Source: a virus. From it: 42,483 nt of DNA. The position numbers and the translations under genes are program-made. Of this stretch, positions 6,215-14,209 are shown one piece after another. The stretch spans positions 1-42,483 of the IMG/VR virus record IMGVR_UViG_3300033151_000560; one strand, given 5' to 3'. Each line of letters begins with the position of its first letter. The first letter of the stretch is position 1. The notes beneath the pieces were generated by a model. The model worked only from the letters and a program-made list of their open reading frames with translations, did no database searches and had not been told where the DNA came from.

Positions 6215-6622
6215 TTATTTAACTATGTTAAACAGATATCGCAATCTATACCACACATTTTTGGGTCTACGAAATTCTTCTATTTCAGAGGTCTGCGTTT
6301 TTATTAAACATTCGGATTGATGTAACCTTTTTTCCAAATGTTCTATCACTGGGGTGTCCACGTATGGTAGATCTAATTTAGCGGTTATTATTTCTATGTC
6401 ATCTCTATCATCGTATCTACTCACTGTTATAAAAGATTTGACTCTGTCTAATATCCCTTTTACTGCTTTGTCCACTAATTCTTCTCGATTTATGGGAATA
6501 TTTGATCGCATGGCTTCTTCCATGTCTAATCTTGTGGTGACAGAAGATAAAATTTGTAATTCTTTAATCAATTCCACTGATCTATTCACCCCATCATGGG
6601 ACATCATATATTCTTGATTCAT
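6215..6622 (-). CDS. hypothetical protein, 135 aa
   Basis: A 135-residue helical protein whose ATG overlaps the stop of a 24-codon basic ORF (ATGA) and lacks a strong site of its own, so it is likely translated by coupling. Heptad-like spacing between residues 90 and 115 suggests a short coiled coil. The end RPKNVWYRLRYLFNIVK is a basic amphipathic helix that could touch membrane or nucleic acid. No family recognised. Confidence 0.6.
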   Translation of the reverse strand: MNQEYMMSHDGVNRSVELIKELQILSSVTTRLDMEEAMRSNIPINREELVDKAVKGILDRVKSFITVSRYDDRDDIEIITAKLDLPYVDTPVIEHLEKRLHQSECLIKTQTSEIEEFRRPKNVWYRLRYLFNIVK

Positions 6623-6693
6623 GGTCTTGATTTTTTGGCATTTTTAGCCCGCATGTCTGCTTTACGCTGTCTCTTAATTTCTGCTTTAGCCAT
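6619..6693 (-). CDS. 24-aa lysine-rich microprotein
   Basis: The ORF reads MAKAEIKRQRKADMRAKNAK then KSRP and stop. A GGAAT sequence lies 9 bases before the ATG. Eleven of 24 residues are Lys or Arg, and the stop overlaps the next start as ATGA. The phased overlap supports translation, either as a basic peptide or as a ribosome-delivery leader. Confidence 0.5.
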   Translation of the reverse strand: MAKAEIKRQRKADMRAKNAKKSRP

Positions 6694-6790
6694 TTTGTTT
6701 ATTCCAATCCCCCATAATTTTATAAAATTTTATAAAATTAGGATATTTCTCTTTTAATATCGGGGTCCGAACCCCCAACAATTTATTCTT

Positions 6791-7633
6791 TTATTTTCTG
6801 CGAAATTCTCTCAGTTTTTCGTATGCATTTTTCTTTTTTAAGATTTGTTCCATATATTTGTCATGATATTTGTCCATAAACACTTTACGCATTTTAGCCA
6901 CATACTCTAAAAATGCCATATGCGCCTTTATACCTTTATCATCTGCAAGATCATAACCACCTGTTGATATATTACTTTCAAATTTTATAGTAAGGTCTTT
7001 TTTCTCAGTGCTATACATCGATCTAGGTGCGTTTACATAAATGGAATACGACGGGACAAAATCTTGAAATGTGGCAGTACTAGCATGAAGATCGCCATAT
7101 CCGACAGACACATTGGTAAAATATTCAGCTTCCAGTTCTTTACCGAATTTTTTCAATATTGTAGTCATTTTTGCATCCGCTTGATCAGACAATTCCCCTA
7201 ATTTGGCTTTTTCTTTTTCCATGTTATCTGCGTTTCTCTCTACCAATTTTTGATAAAGGGTCTTGTCAATATCAGAAGACTCAATCAATTTCTTAGCGTA
7301 CCCCCCGGGGATTCTAGCCCAATTGCCCTGATCGCCCAAAGCGTCAGGATCATATACAAATAATTCATTTTTCTTCGGATTAATATCCCCCGAAGACTTA
7401 ATAGCCACCAAAAATTTGTCACCCGGTGATAATTTCCATACGTCTTGTGTACTATATTTTTCGTTGGGGTTGAAAGTGACGTTAGGAACTGATTTCCAAT
7501 ACACTTGAATAGTAACCTTTTTAGTTACTTTAACTCTAGCCACTTGATAGCCATCCCTCTTATTAACTAATTTTTTGTAAACTTGAGAAACTGATGTTGC
7601 CGTAGTGTTAGTTTTATCTGCCATATGTAACAT
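6791..7633 (-). CDS. hypothetical protein, 280 aa, coiled-coil end
   Basis: The protein begins MLHMADKTNTT right after the stop of the upstream gene; either Met can be the start. Residues 20-110 are beta-rich. About residues 125-165 and the last 45 are charged and helical (KYHDKYMEQILKKKNAYEKL). No enzyme motif is visible. It is the largest unrecognised gene in the 4-9 kb segment and could be structural or nucleic-acid binding; I do not assign a function. Confidence 0.7.
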   Translation of the reverse strand: MLHMADKTNTTATSVSQVYKKLVNKRDGYQVARVKVTKKVTIQVYWKSVPNVTFNPNEKYSTQDVWKLSPGDKFLVAIKSSGDINPKKNELFVYDPDALGDQGNWARIPGGYAKKLIESSDIDKTLYQKLVERNADNMEKEKAKLGELSDQADAKMTTILKKFGKELEAEYFTNVSVGYGDLHASTATFQDFVPSYSIYVNAPRSMYSTEKKDLTIKFESNISTGGYDLADDKGIKAHMAFLEYVAKMRKVFMDKYHDKYMEQILKKKNAYEKLREFRRK

Positions 7634-7885
7634 TTAAAGAGCCTTTTTCATGCTTTGAAGATCACCGTAGGATAAATTGCTTTTTTTAAAAAATTCAAGA
7701 ATATATTCTATCAAATCACCTTTATCTAGATCGTTTTTGGTGTCGTCCCAATCATCTTTGTCATCTTTGTTATCAGAGTTTGAATACATTTCGTCAGCTA
7801 AATCGAATAGATCACCCTCTACCCAATCTTCGATTTCTTTTTCAACTTTATCTAAATCGGAATTTTTAGCAAATAAATGTACCAT
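7634..7885 (-). CDS. acidic hypothetical protein, 83 aa
   Basis: The start at 7885 follows AAAGGAAAATATA, whereas the longer frame to 7957 has no site and would run into the preceding gene. The mature 83 residues are very acidic (NSDNKDDKDDWDDTKNDLDK). Strong negative charge in a small phage protein is compatible with DNA mimicry or inhibitor binding, but that is speculation. Confidence 0.65.
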   Translation of the reverse strand: MVHLFAKNSDLDKVEKEIEDWVEGDLFDLADEMYSNSDNKDDKDDWDDTKNDLDKGDLIEYILEFFKKSNLSYGDLQSMKKAL

Positions 7886-7941
7886 TATATTTTCCTTTTG
7901 TGTTAATTTGTAATTTCTTCGTGAAAACCTGCTATATACAA

Positions 7942-8184
7942 TCATATCATACACCATCCGTAAAACGGGTCTAATGTTTTTAGTTCCTCACGTTTAACGT
8001 TCACTAACCAAATTAGATACGACACTTTGCCTTTTTCAAATATGTCTGAATTTTGTGCCTCAAACAAAGCGGCAAGAGCCATTTGCTCCTCGATCTCTAC
8101 ATATTCCGTATAATCCGTGGCTTCCATCAGACGGGCGATATACGCTTCGTCTGAAATGTCACATTCCGTGGCAAACAGTTTCAT
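7942..8184 (-). CDS. hypothetical protein, 80 aa
   Basis: The ATG at 8184 overlaps the stop of the 8181-8366 gene (ATGA) and is preferred over a GTG four codons upstream. The 80 residues (MKLFATECDISDEAYIARL...) are acidic and helical. It forms a two-gene unit with the small HTH-like protein upstream, so it may work with it. No family recognised. Confidence 0.6.
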   Translation of the reverse strand: MKLFATECDISDEAYIARLMEATDYTEYVEIEEQMALAALFEAQNSDIFEKGKVSYLIWLVNVKREELKTLDPFYGWCMI

Positions 8185-8366
8185 GCCGCTACCCACAGAT
8201 TATATTGTTTTGCGGTAACTTGACTACCTTTTTTGATGATTTTTCTGATTTGTCTTTCGGTGAGATTGTATGCTTTAGTAAGCTTCTTCGGTTCCACATT
8301 TTCGCATATTACCCTAACGTAAAGGTCGTATTGTGCAACGTAAAACGGGATTGGTTGAGTTTTCAT
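8181..8366 (-). CDS. small helix-turn-helix-like protein, 61 aa
   Basis: A 61-residue protein with a promoter and the recurrent GAAATTATAAGGAATT leader. Residues about 26-48 (PKKLTKAYNLTERQIRKIIKKG) have the spacing of a helix-turn-helix, with a short turn and a basic second helix. This suggests a DNA-binding regulator, though the small size and missing profile evidence keep confidence moderate. Confidence 0.6.
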   Translation of the reverse strand: MKTQPIPFYVAQYDLYVRVICENVEPKKLTKAYNLTERQIRKIIKKGSQVTAKQYNLWVAA

Positions 8367-8392
8367 ATTAATTCCTTATAATTTCGTACTAC

Positions 8393-8421
8393 TTTATAGT
8401 TGTGAAATCAGAAATTTTTAA
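8393..8421 (-). promoter_or_regulatory. promoter, TTAAAA-N17-TATAAA
   Basis: Minus-strand TTAAAA and TATAAA with a 17-base spacer. The following GTAGTACGAAATTA is identical to the sequence downstream of the promoter at 41309-41337, so the initiating region is conserved as well as the hexamers. Confidence 0.75.
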
Positions 8422-8450
8422 TTATATCTCATCCAGCCATATGCGTCATG

Positions 8451-8852
8451 TTATCGTAACTCGTATAGCCATGCTAAAGTCTCATCGATCTTGTCAGTGA
8501 AATTTGGATGCTCATGCAGATATTTTACCGAATCCGCATGATCTGATACATATTTATGAAACTTATCCACTTGTCCTACTATTTTAGGATCAACACTGTC
8601 AGAATCTGTAGAATCGTAGTCCTCTATAAAATCTTTGATGTCACCATATTTTGACACCAACAATCTCCAGTCGGAAACAATACCCTTGGTCATTTTTGTT
8701 AATTCTTGTTCCATAGGGAACACACTTCCCTTAATCCTATTTGTAAAAGTGTATATATCATTAAGAGATTTATATACGTCTAAGTCTTTTTTGGCTGTTA
8801 TGTGTACTTTCTCGGTGGTTAAAGCCGGGTTGTAAAATTCAGGTACTTCCAT
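8451..8852 (-). CDS. hypothetical protein, 133 aa
   Basis: A 133-residue, helical, acidic protein with TATAAGGACATT before its ATG. It includes a run of Asp/Ser (EDYDSTDSDSVDP) in the middle that may be a flexible linker between two helical halves. No motif recognised. It follows the PurZ-like operon. Confidence 0.65.
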   Translation of the reverse strand: MEVPEFYNPALTTEKVHITAKKDLDVYKSLNDIYTFTNRIKGSVFPMEQELTKMTKGIVSDWRLLVSKYGDIKDFIEDYDSTDSDSVDPKIVGQVDKFHKYVSDHADSVKYLHEHPNFTDKIDETLAWLYELR

Positions 8853-8894
8853 TGTAATGTCCTTATAAGTTAGTTATAATTATCTCAAAAAACT

Positions 8895-9095
8895 TTAATC
8901 TATATCTAACGAATCTACCACTGCATCCAGCATCTTGTTAGATATCACTACATCGTTCAACGCTTTTTCAAAATGTGGGAAATCCCTAAAGATAGATTCT
9001 TTGATATCTTCCCAACAGACGTAACTTTCCACACATTTTTCTTCGTGAAAATATTTAACCATGGTTAAATCGTCGTCTGTATATTCTCTAGGCAT
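8895..9095 (-). CDS. hypothetical protein, 66 aa
   Basis: A small acidic protein whose start overlaps the last codons of the PurZ-like gene by 8 bases, so the two are probably translationally coupled. It contains two Cys (EEKCVESYVCWED) but no zinc pattern. Its coupling to a nucleotide-biosynthesis enzyme is the only functional hint. Confidence 0.6.
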   Translation of the reverse strand: MPREYTDDDLTMVKYFHEEKCVESYVCWEDIKESIFRDFPHFEKALNDVVISNKMLDAVVDSLDID

Positions 9096-10446
9096 AATTA
9101 AAATCTTCCGACATCACGTCGTCCGTAAATAAGACATTGGACAGATCTCTACCAGTTTGAAGGATGGAAACATCTATGTCTTCCATATCCGCTTCATTTA
9201 AACATTCCCTCAAATCCGTAGCCCACTCTTGGACATCATCATTACTCATAACTATCATAGGGTTAATTTCATCCGCTATGTCAGGAATATGATAATTCAT
9301 GAATGTGAATGATAAATAATCCGGATCGATAGTAACCTTTGCTTTTTTGAGTAGTTCTATTGACGTGGCTCTATCAGGTATGGCGATACGTCTATTTAAC
9401 TTGGTTAATGTGGTCACTTCTTCCACTGTGGAACCAATACGGCTGGATAAATCCCGCCAACTAATTTCCGTCATATCAGTCTCAAATGTCCCGGAAGTAC
9501 CCACTACACCATAAATAGCGTGGACTGTGAAATCAAATCCGAATGGTACTGTGGATTGATTTTTATAGACCACTTTTTCTACAATCGCGTTAACATCTGA
9601 ATATGATAAACCTAACTCCGACGCGTTCACTCTACTTGTTTCTTCGGGGTAATCTATGTTCGAAATGTCAACTGTAACTTTGGAAAAGTCGTCGTCTTTA
9701 AATCTGTTGGAAACTCTGATCGGGTAAACTCTAATGTTACCTACCACTTTACCTAGATATCTTTTAGGACTTAACCCAAAATCTGACATAGCTTGCGCTG
9801 GTGATACATTTCTATATGTGTTATATGGGTACTCGATGGAATAATCTACAGACAATGGAAACCCCTGTGGTAACTCACACAAGGCAGTAAGCCCTTTATT
9901 TAACGATTCAGCCAATTTGGTGGTGTATTCCGGGTAATCTATGATACACGCAATCTCCACCAACTCCGGATAATCTTTAGCCAGTTTGATCGTAGACGAT
10001 CTTGCAGATTTTTCATTAACTGCCGCACTCTGCCCCGAATGTGTACTACCCAAATGGTTTTCCAACCCCATGGCTTTGGCTTCCGCAATTTTATGGGATG
10101 GTTGAATTACCATCGCCCTAGCCGAAATAATTAATTTGTTTTTTGGGATTCCAGTGTATTCAATCTCTTTACGGAGTTGGTCAATCTCAAATCCAGCTGA
10201 TGGGGCTATGATTACTGTTGGGTGATAATCATCTCTCACTTTATATAAAAATGTAGCTGAAGGTAAAATTTTGAATACAAATTCTTCGTCACCTTCTGTG
10301 GCTGTGTGAGAAGCACTTACATTATGTGTACACATAAGTATTTCCGGTCTAAATCTGTCGGCGATCGCTGTAACTACTTGTGCTTTACTTGAACTACCAT
10401 ATGTGATGTCCAGCAGAAAATTCACTTTCCCTTGATCTAATTTCAT
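9088..10446 (-). CDS. purZ-like: PurZ-like adenylosuccinate synthetase homologue
   Basis: This 452-residue protein shows the PurA family motifs in order. YGSSSKAQ (residues 16-23) stands where E. coli PurA has WGDEGKGK. THNVSASHT (40-48) matches the NAGHT block, LGSTHSGQ matches the IMP-contacting IGTTGRG loop, PQGFPLSVDY matches GAQGTLLDIDHG, and ILQTGRD near the end matches STGPDR. The catalytic Asp13 of PurA is Ser18 here, the kind of replacement reported for phage PurZ, which joins Asp to dGMP on the path to diaminopurine DNA. Later insertions differ from both families, so the substrate is uncertain. An AAAGGATATAT site precedes the ATG. A MazG-like gene lies downstream; no dATP hydrolase (DatZ) was seen in the window. 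Confidence 0.75.
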   Translation of the reverse strand: MKLDQGKVNFLLDITYGSSSKAQVVTAIADRFRPEILMCTHNVSASHTATEGDEEFVFKILPSATFLYKVRDDYHPTVIIAPSAGFEIDQLRKEIEYTGIPKNKLIISARAMVIQPSHKIAEAKAMGLENHLGSTHSGQSAAVNEKSARSSTIKLAKDYPELVEIACIIDYPEYTTKLAESLNKGLTALCELPQGFPLSVDYSIEYPYNTYRNVSPAQAMSDFGLSPKRYLGKVVGNIRVYPIRVSNRFKDDDFSKVTVDISNIDYPEETSRVNASELGLSYSDVNAIVEKVVYKNQSTVPFGFDFTVHAIYGVVGTSGTFETDMTEISWRDLSSRIGSTVEEVTTLTKLNRRIAIPDRATSIELLKKAKVTIDPDYLSFTFMNYHIPDIADEINPMIVMSNDDVQEWATDLRECLNEADMEDIDVSILQTGRDLSNVLFTDDVMSEDFNYA

Positions 10447-10840
10447 ATATATCCTTTTGTTTTAATTCATAATTGTAAGAGTTTTGTATATCTTTGATTT
10501 CTGCTTTGATAAATGTATTAACCACTTTAACAGCGTTTATTCTTATTCTATTATTAGACCAGTCATATTCTGTAATAGTGTAAGGGAAAGAGAAGATACT
10601 ATCATGAGGCGTAACAGTTATTTCCATGTCATCTCTACTCATGACGATAAAAGATTTTAATTTAAAATGTGACTGGTAATCATCGGTGTGAATAAGTGCC
10701 CATACCGTATCAATAGGGAGTCCTCCCTCATAATCTACTTTAAAAACAGTGAACTGTCTCCCTCGGACTGCTTCTTGGATAAAATCCGGTGATCGATGCA
10801 ATTTTACCTTCCGGACGTTGGTGTATACCTTGTTAGACAA
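10394..10840 (-). CDS. hypothetical protein, 148 aa
   Basis: A 148-residue beta-rich protein with basic patches (VRKVKLHRSP). It overlaps the PurZ-like gene by 53 bases, and the PurZ-like ribosome site lies inside its last codons, which ties their translation. The repeated pattern of hydrophobic strands suggests a small barrel or sandwich. No family recognised. Confidence 0.6.
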   Translation of the reverse strand: MSNKVYTNVRKVKLHRSPDFIQEAVRGRQFTVFKVDYEGGLPIDTVWALIHTDDYQSHFKLKSFIVMSRDDMEITVTPHDSIFSFPYTITEYDWSNNRIRINAVKVVNTFIKAEIKDIQNSYNYELKQKDIYEIRSRESEFSAGHHIW

Positions 10841-11276
10841 ATGTATCCCCCGTCACAGATTCAACTTCCTCTTCTGTAAATTTATTCCAAAAAGCGGTTA
10901 CTCTTGTTCCATTTGTTGAAACTAAATCTTTTACAGAAAAATCACTGGTAACTGTCATATGCATATTACACATGACAGCTTCATCATTCATTATAGCTTT
11001 ACACGCCAATTCTTTTTGTTCTTTTGTCATTATGTTTCCTTTATTTCTCAGATGTATAGACTGGTTTGTATCTACTTTATAATCTAAAAAAGTGTGTGAA
11101 TATCTCTCATGTTTTTCTTTTAGTTGCGGTGGTTGGACTTGATCTACAACTATCATTCTACTTCTACAGATAATAAGATCTACGTCTTCCGTGACTAAAT
11201 TGCACCGTGTGTTTAATGGTACACGTCCAAAATATTTCGCATTGTAACTACCATTTTTTCCTAGAATCATTGTCAT
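10833..11276 (-). CDS. hypothetical protein, 147 aa, possible internal start
   Basis: The frame starts at 11276 after GGAGGG, sharing a base with the upstream stop (TAATG). Codon 83 (ATG at 11030) also follows AAAGGAAACATA and a TCTATACA -10-like sequence, so a 65-residue protein MTKEQKELACKAIM... may be made separately. The two halves look different: the first is beta-rich, the second helical and acidic. This may be two genes fused in frame, or one gene with an internal product. Function unknown. Confidence 0.6.
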   Translation of the reverse strand: MTMILGKNGSYNAKYFGRVPLNTRCNLVTEDVDLIICRSRMIVVDQVQPPQLKEKHERYSHTFLDYKVDTNQSIHLRNKGNIMTKEQKELACKAIMNDEAVMCNMHMTVTSDFSVKDLVSTNGTRVTAFWNKFTEEEVESVTGDTFV

Positions 11277-11557
11277 TAATTTTCCCTCCAGTATTCAATA
11301 AGTTCGTCATAATACCCCTTGTTTTCTTCATAAAAATTGGGGAACATGATACAAAAAGCCACAATATAACTCTGTCTCTCGCCGTATTCATGTACTACAA
11401 GTTCTATCACTCCGACACCTTCTTTTTCTCGATCAGAAAGTTCGTTTGCTAACTTATGGTATTTATCCTCCTCGAATACTGTCTGTCGCCCTTCATAGGA
11501 TAGACCCGCAAAGTCGTTTTGCATTTCTTTTAATGCGTCTGAAATAGTGTTTTCCAT
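11276..11557 (-). CDS. hypothetical protein, 93 aa
   Basis: A 93-residue acidic helical protein at the head of a unit driven by its own TTAAAA-N17-TATATA promoter, with AAGGAGATAATC before the ATG. The sequence contains IAFCIMFPNFYEENKG near its end. It reads into the 10833 gene through TAATG. No family recognised. Confidence 0.65.
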   Translation of the reverse strand: MENTISDALKEMQNDFAGLSYEGRQTVFEEDKYHKLANELSDREKEGVGVIELVVHEYGERQSYIVAFCIMFPNFYEENKGYYDELIEYWREN

Positions 11558-11583
11558 TGATTATCTCCTTATGATTTCTAAGA

Positions 11584-11612
11584 TATATAGACTGGTTATA
11601 TACAGTTTTTAA
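11584..11612 (-). promoter_or_regulatory. promoter, TTAAAA-N17-TATATA
   Basis: Minus-strand TTAAAA and TATATA with a 17-base spacer, placed directly after the stop of the 11615 gene and before the AAATCATAAGGAG leader of the 11276-11557 gene. Confidence 0.7.
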
Positions 11613-11614
11613 TA

Positions 11615-11902
11615 TTAAAAAGGGATTTCATCTTCGTCGGGGTTGTGGATAATTAAATCGGGGGCAAACGCTACATACGACTTATCAACAGTGTACGTAA
11701 ATATGATTTTATATTTCTTGCTTAGTCTTTTTAATACATCTTCGTATTCTTTTTTATAAGCATATAAAGCAGGGAGGATTATAGTGTCAGGTTTAAATTT
11801 ATGCTTTTCCATAAATTTAAGTATAAGTTGTCTGTACACATCTAATTGTTTTTCAAATTTTTCGTCCTTAGCTTTGTCTATTACTTGAATTTTATCGCCC
11901 AC
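11615..11902 (-). CDS. hypothetical protein ending in an SSB-like acidic tip
   Basis: A 95-residue alpha/beta protein with a Lys-rich N-terminal half. The last eight residues are PDEDEIPF, nearly the same as the DDDIPF tip by which bacterial SSB recruits RecQ, ExoI, PriA, RecO and the clamp-loader chi subunit. The phage's own SSB candidate ends DIDIDEIV and lacks the tip. Inference: this protein could hook onto, or compete for, host SSB partner proteins. No fold was recognised in the rest, and the tip could be coincidental. Confidence 0.65.
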   Translation of the reverse strand: MGDKIQVIDKAKDEKFEKQLDVYRQLILKFMEKHKFKPDTIILPALYAYKKEYEDVLKRLSKKYKIIFTYTVDKSYVAFAPDLIIHNPDEDEIPF

Positions 11903-11903
11903 T

Positions 11904-12479
11904 TCATTTCCTTATTTTTACTTTGCCACCATAAATATCCGCTTTGAAATTTTTCAGAACTAAATCTATCTTTTTGGCTACTGTTTGTATGGACGGTTTT
12001 AATAAAGGTCTAGCTGGCATTGTTCTTGTACCGTTTTCCATGTATAACACTATTTTATACAGTTCTGTACCTGAATTTGGGTGTTGGATGTTTTTTGGAA
12101 ACCCAACATACACATTTCTTTTCGTACCACCCCGGTAAGCTTTTATATTATTTAACAAAAATTCCGTGTTAACCCAAAAATCATCACTGTGTATTGGGTT
12201 TTTACGCTTTTTATACGCCTTGGATAATTGTTTATATTTGAACCGCATGGGATTTTTATTAATTTTTTGGGTTTCAATAGATTTCTTAATTACAGCCACT
12301 ATCACAGCACCAATATAAGCACCAAATGTGTCCAGTATGATATCTATATCGGAATCCATGTCATAAGCAAGATCCGACAGATCATCAAATCTTGATCTAT
12401 TTTTAACGGTGTCATAAGACATAGGATGATATAATATTTCATTAACGTTTAAAATAGGTAAATGGAACCCTGATGTCAT
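11904..12479 (-). CDS. HK97 gp10-like virion morphogenesis protein (tentative)
   Basis: A 191-residue protein whose C-terminal third, YMENGTRTMPARPLLKPSI then a helix, resembles the 'E.GT..MpArPFlrPA' end of HK97 gp10-type tail-completion proteins. The N-terminal half has a helix (DLAYDMDSDIDIILDTFG) and a hydrophobic GAYIGAVIVAVIKKSI segment. It is isolated among small and replication genes. If the match holds it would be a head-tail joining component. Confidence 0.45.
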   Translation of the reverse strand: MTSGFHLPILNVNEILYHPMSYDTVKNRSRFDDLSDLAYDMDSDIDIILDTFGAYIGAVIVAVIKKSIETQKINKNPMRFKYKQLSKAYKKRKNPIHSDDFWVNTEFLLNNIKAYRGGTKRNVYVGFPKNIQHPNSGTELYKIVLYMENGTRTMPARPLLKPSIQTVAKKIDLVLKNFKADIYGGKVKIRK

Positions 12480-12480
12480 T

Positions 12481-12669
12481 TTATTTCTCCTCGTCTATCT
12501 CGTATCTCGTATTAGGTATTTCATGAATATTTGTTATATTAGTGTATCCATAATTATCCAAAAATATTTTAAATTCTGCCATAGTTCCCCAAATGGTAGG
12601 TATAATCCACTTTTTTTCTGTGAGACCATATGCGGTAAATTGAGCTATCGATATCTTTTTACTCATCAT
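12481..12669 (-). CDS. hypothetical protein, 62 aa
   Basis: A 62-residue protein with AGAAGGAG before tandem ATG codons; the start overlaps the stop of the nucleotidase gene (ATGA). The sequence (MMSKKISIAQFTAYGLTEKK...) looks like a compact alpha/beta fold. No family recognised. Confidence 0.6.
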   Translation of the reverse strand: MMSKKISIAQFTAYGLTEKKWIIPTIWGTMAEFKIFLDNYGYTNITNIHEIPNTRYEIDEEK

Positions 12670-13223
12670 TGTACTCCTTCTAAATTAAGTATAAGATCTG
12701 TCAAATGTAACCCCCATCTCGAAATGGAATAATCAGCCTCAACATGTGTGTTCCACGGTTGATCATATTTGATAACAACATGATGACCCATAGAAGCTTC
12801 GATCACTGTTGGATTATCATCTATGATAATTCCGGGGAGTAACAAATGTTTGTCTTTCATGCATATCAAATGGTGATCAAACACAAACCAATTGAAATAT
12901 TGCATAAGGGATTGTACTTTACCCTCATAAGCATGGGTGGTTACTATGTGAGTTACAAATCTAATTTCGTACCCTAACCTGTGTAGTATTTCGATGGATG
13001 TTATAGAATATTGATACGGCTTCATATTTCTGAAGAAATCTTGGGTCAGATAGTCATATTTATCCACCTCTGAGAGACCAAATAATTTGTTCATGTGATA
13101 ACCCACTGATACTAATTCTTCGTCGGTCGGTATGATCAAATCGCCAGTATGCTTTTCATGAGCTTTTGAATATGCGTGTCTGTAATCAAACACAGTCGAA
13201 TCGAGGTCGATATAGATAATCAT
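12666..13223 (-). CDS. HAD-family 5'(3')-deoxyribonucleotidase-like protein
   Basis: The 185-residue protein has HAD motif I IDLDSTVFD at residues 5-13 (nucleophile and acid Asp), a motif II Thr in RFVTH, a Lys-bearing motif III (MKDKHLL) and motif IV IIIDDNP. This order and size fit the NT5C-type nucleotidases that dephosphorylate dNMPs. In the phage it would trim nucleotide pools, in line with dUTPase and the MazG-like enzyme. The start overlaps the endonuclease stop (ATGA), and its GGAAATATT site is inside the end of the endonuclease gene. Confidence 0.7.
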   Translation of the reverse strand: MIIYIDLDSTVFDYRHAYSKAHEKHTGDLIIPTDEELVSVGYHMNKLFGLSEVDKYDYLTQDFFRNMKPYQYSITSIEILHRLGYEIRFVTHIVTTHAYEGKVQSLMQYFNWFVFDHHLICMKDKHLLLPGIIIDDNPTVIEASMGHHVVIKYDQPWNTHVEADYSISRWGLHLTDLILNLEGVQ

Positions 13224-14209
13224 AATATTTCCTTTTTTAAAATTAACGGTATTTTATTATATTCTGTGTATGGTATCCTAATTAATTTCGTATTGTTATC
13301 AACGCAAAACTGATTTTTAATTTCGTCCAACTCTTGTCTTTTTTTAAGTCCTTTTTCTCCGCCCCATCTCTTTACAGATATAAAATGTTGAATACCATCA
13401 AACTCTATGGTTGTGTTGTGATCGGGAAGATAAAAATCAAATCGGAGTTTAGGTAGATTTGGAAATTTGTGTTCTCTAACGTAATCAATACTGTTTTTAT
13501 CCAGCCACAATCTGATTCTTTCTTCACCCTTTGATTCTTTACACGATGGACAACCAATCCCTTTGACGTGTTCTTTGGGGGTTTGTTTAAAATCACCATG
13601 GGTTTTGCATGTTATGACGACTTTAGTTGTCCCATTAACATACACCGTCTTAAAATAATCATATTTGTTCTCATGGACTTTGTGTGATTCCTGTATAAAT
13701 TCGTCAATAGATTTTGACGAAGCATCTGTTGCACATTTTCGGCATCCCTTACCTGCCAAATGGTTTGATGGAAGTTGATGATAGTCACCATGTTTGGGGC
13801 AGACGATTATAACTTTGGTGGTAAAATTTTTATAGATCGTTTTAGAGTAGCCGTATTTGTTGTTGTGGACTTTTACAGCATCTCGTATAAATTGTTCAGG
13901 AGTTTTCTTCTCACTACCCCCACATTTGTTACACCCCATACCTTGCAAATGGTTGTTTGGTATTTGTTCAAAGTCGCCGTGGACGGAACAAGTAATCACA
14001 ACTCGTGCGTGGGCATTAATATAATTCACATTAGAATAGTTATATTTGTTATTGTGGACTTTTTTAGCTTTAGTTATAAACCAATGTGTTTTCCATGTAA
14101 CTGGTATTTTTGAAAGTACACTGGGACTATTTATTTTTCCAATCACTTTCTTAAATGCTTCAAAATCTGTTAGATCGTTTGTAACATCTTTGAGTTCTGC
14201 CAGTTTCAT
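13220..14209 (-). CDS. free-standing EDxHD (Vsr-like) homing endonuclease
   Basis: The 329-residue protein has three tandem zinc-binding repeats (about residues 45-100, 105-160, 165-220) of the form HNNKYxYS..Y....TKVVITC..HGDF.Q.P..HL.G.GC.KC. These are followed by a nuclease domain with FDFYLPDHNTTIEFDGIQHF (E, D, Q-H). That combination matches the Vsr-like EDxHD homing endonucleases described with fractured genes and split inteins. A near paralogue lies at 25718-26767. It has its own TATAAT promoter and CTAAAGGA site. It sits between the TOPRIM and nucleotidase genes with no intein around it. Confidence 0.8.
   Translation of the reverse strand: MKLAELKDVTNDLTDFEAFKKVIGKINSPSVLSKIPVTWKTHWFITKAKKVHNNKYNYSNVNYINAHARVVITCSVHGDFEQIPNNHLQGMGCNKCGGSEKKTPEQFIRDAVKVHNNKYGYSKTIYKNFTTKVIIVCPKHGDYHQLPSNHLAGKGCRKCATDASSKSIDEFIQESHKVHENKYDYFKTVYVNGTTKVVITCKTHGDFKQTPKEHVKGIGCPSCKESKGEERIRLWLDKNSIDYVREHKFPNLPKLRFDFYLPDHNTTIEFDGIQHFISVKRWGGEKGLKKRQELDEIKNQFCVDNNTKLIRIPYTEYNKIPLILKKEIL

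Noticed and set aside
13550-14110. Repeats in this region as a CRISPR array
   Set aside because: The periodic similarity is coding: three zinc-binding protein repeats of about 55 residues in the endonuclease. There are no identical short repeats with unique spacers anywhere in the window.
13220-14209. A second split intein around the other endonuclease
   Set aside because: Neither the TOPRIM protein's end nor the nucleotidase start shows intein blocks A, B, F or G; both look like ordinary protein ends.
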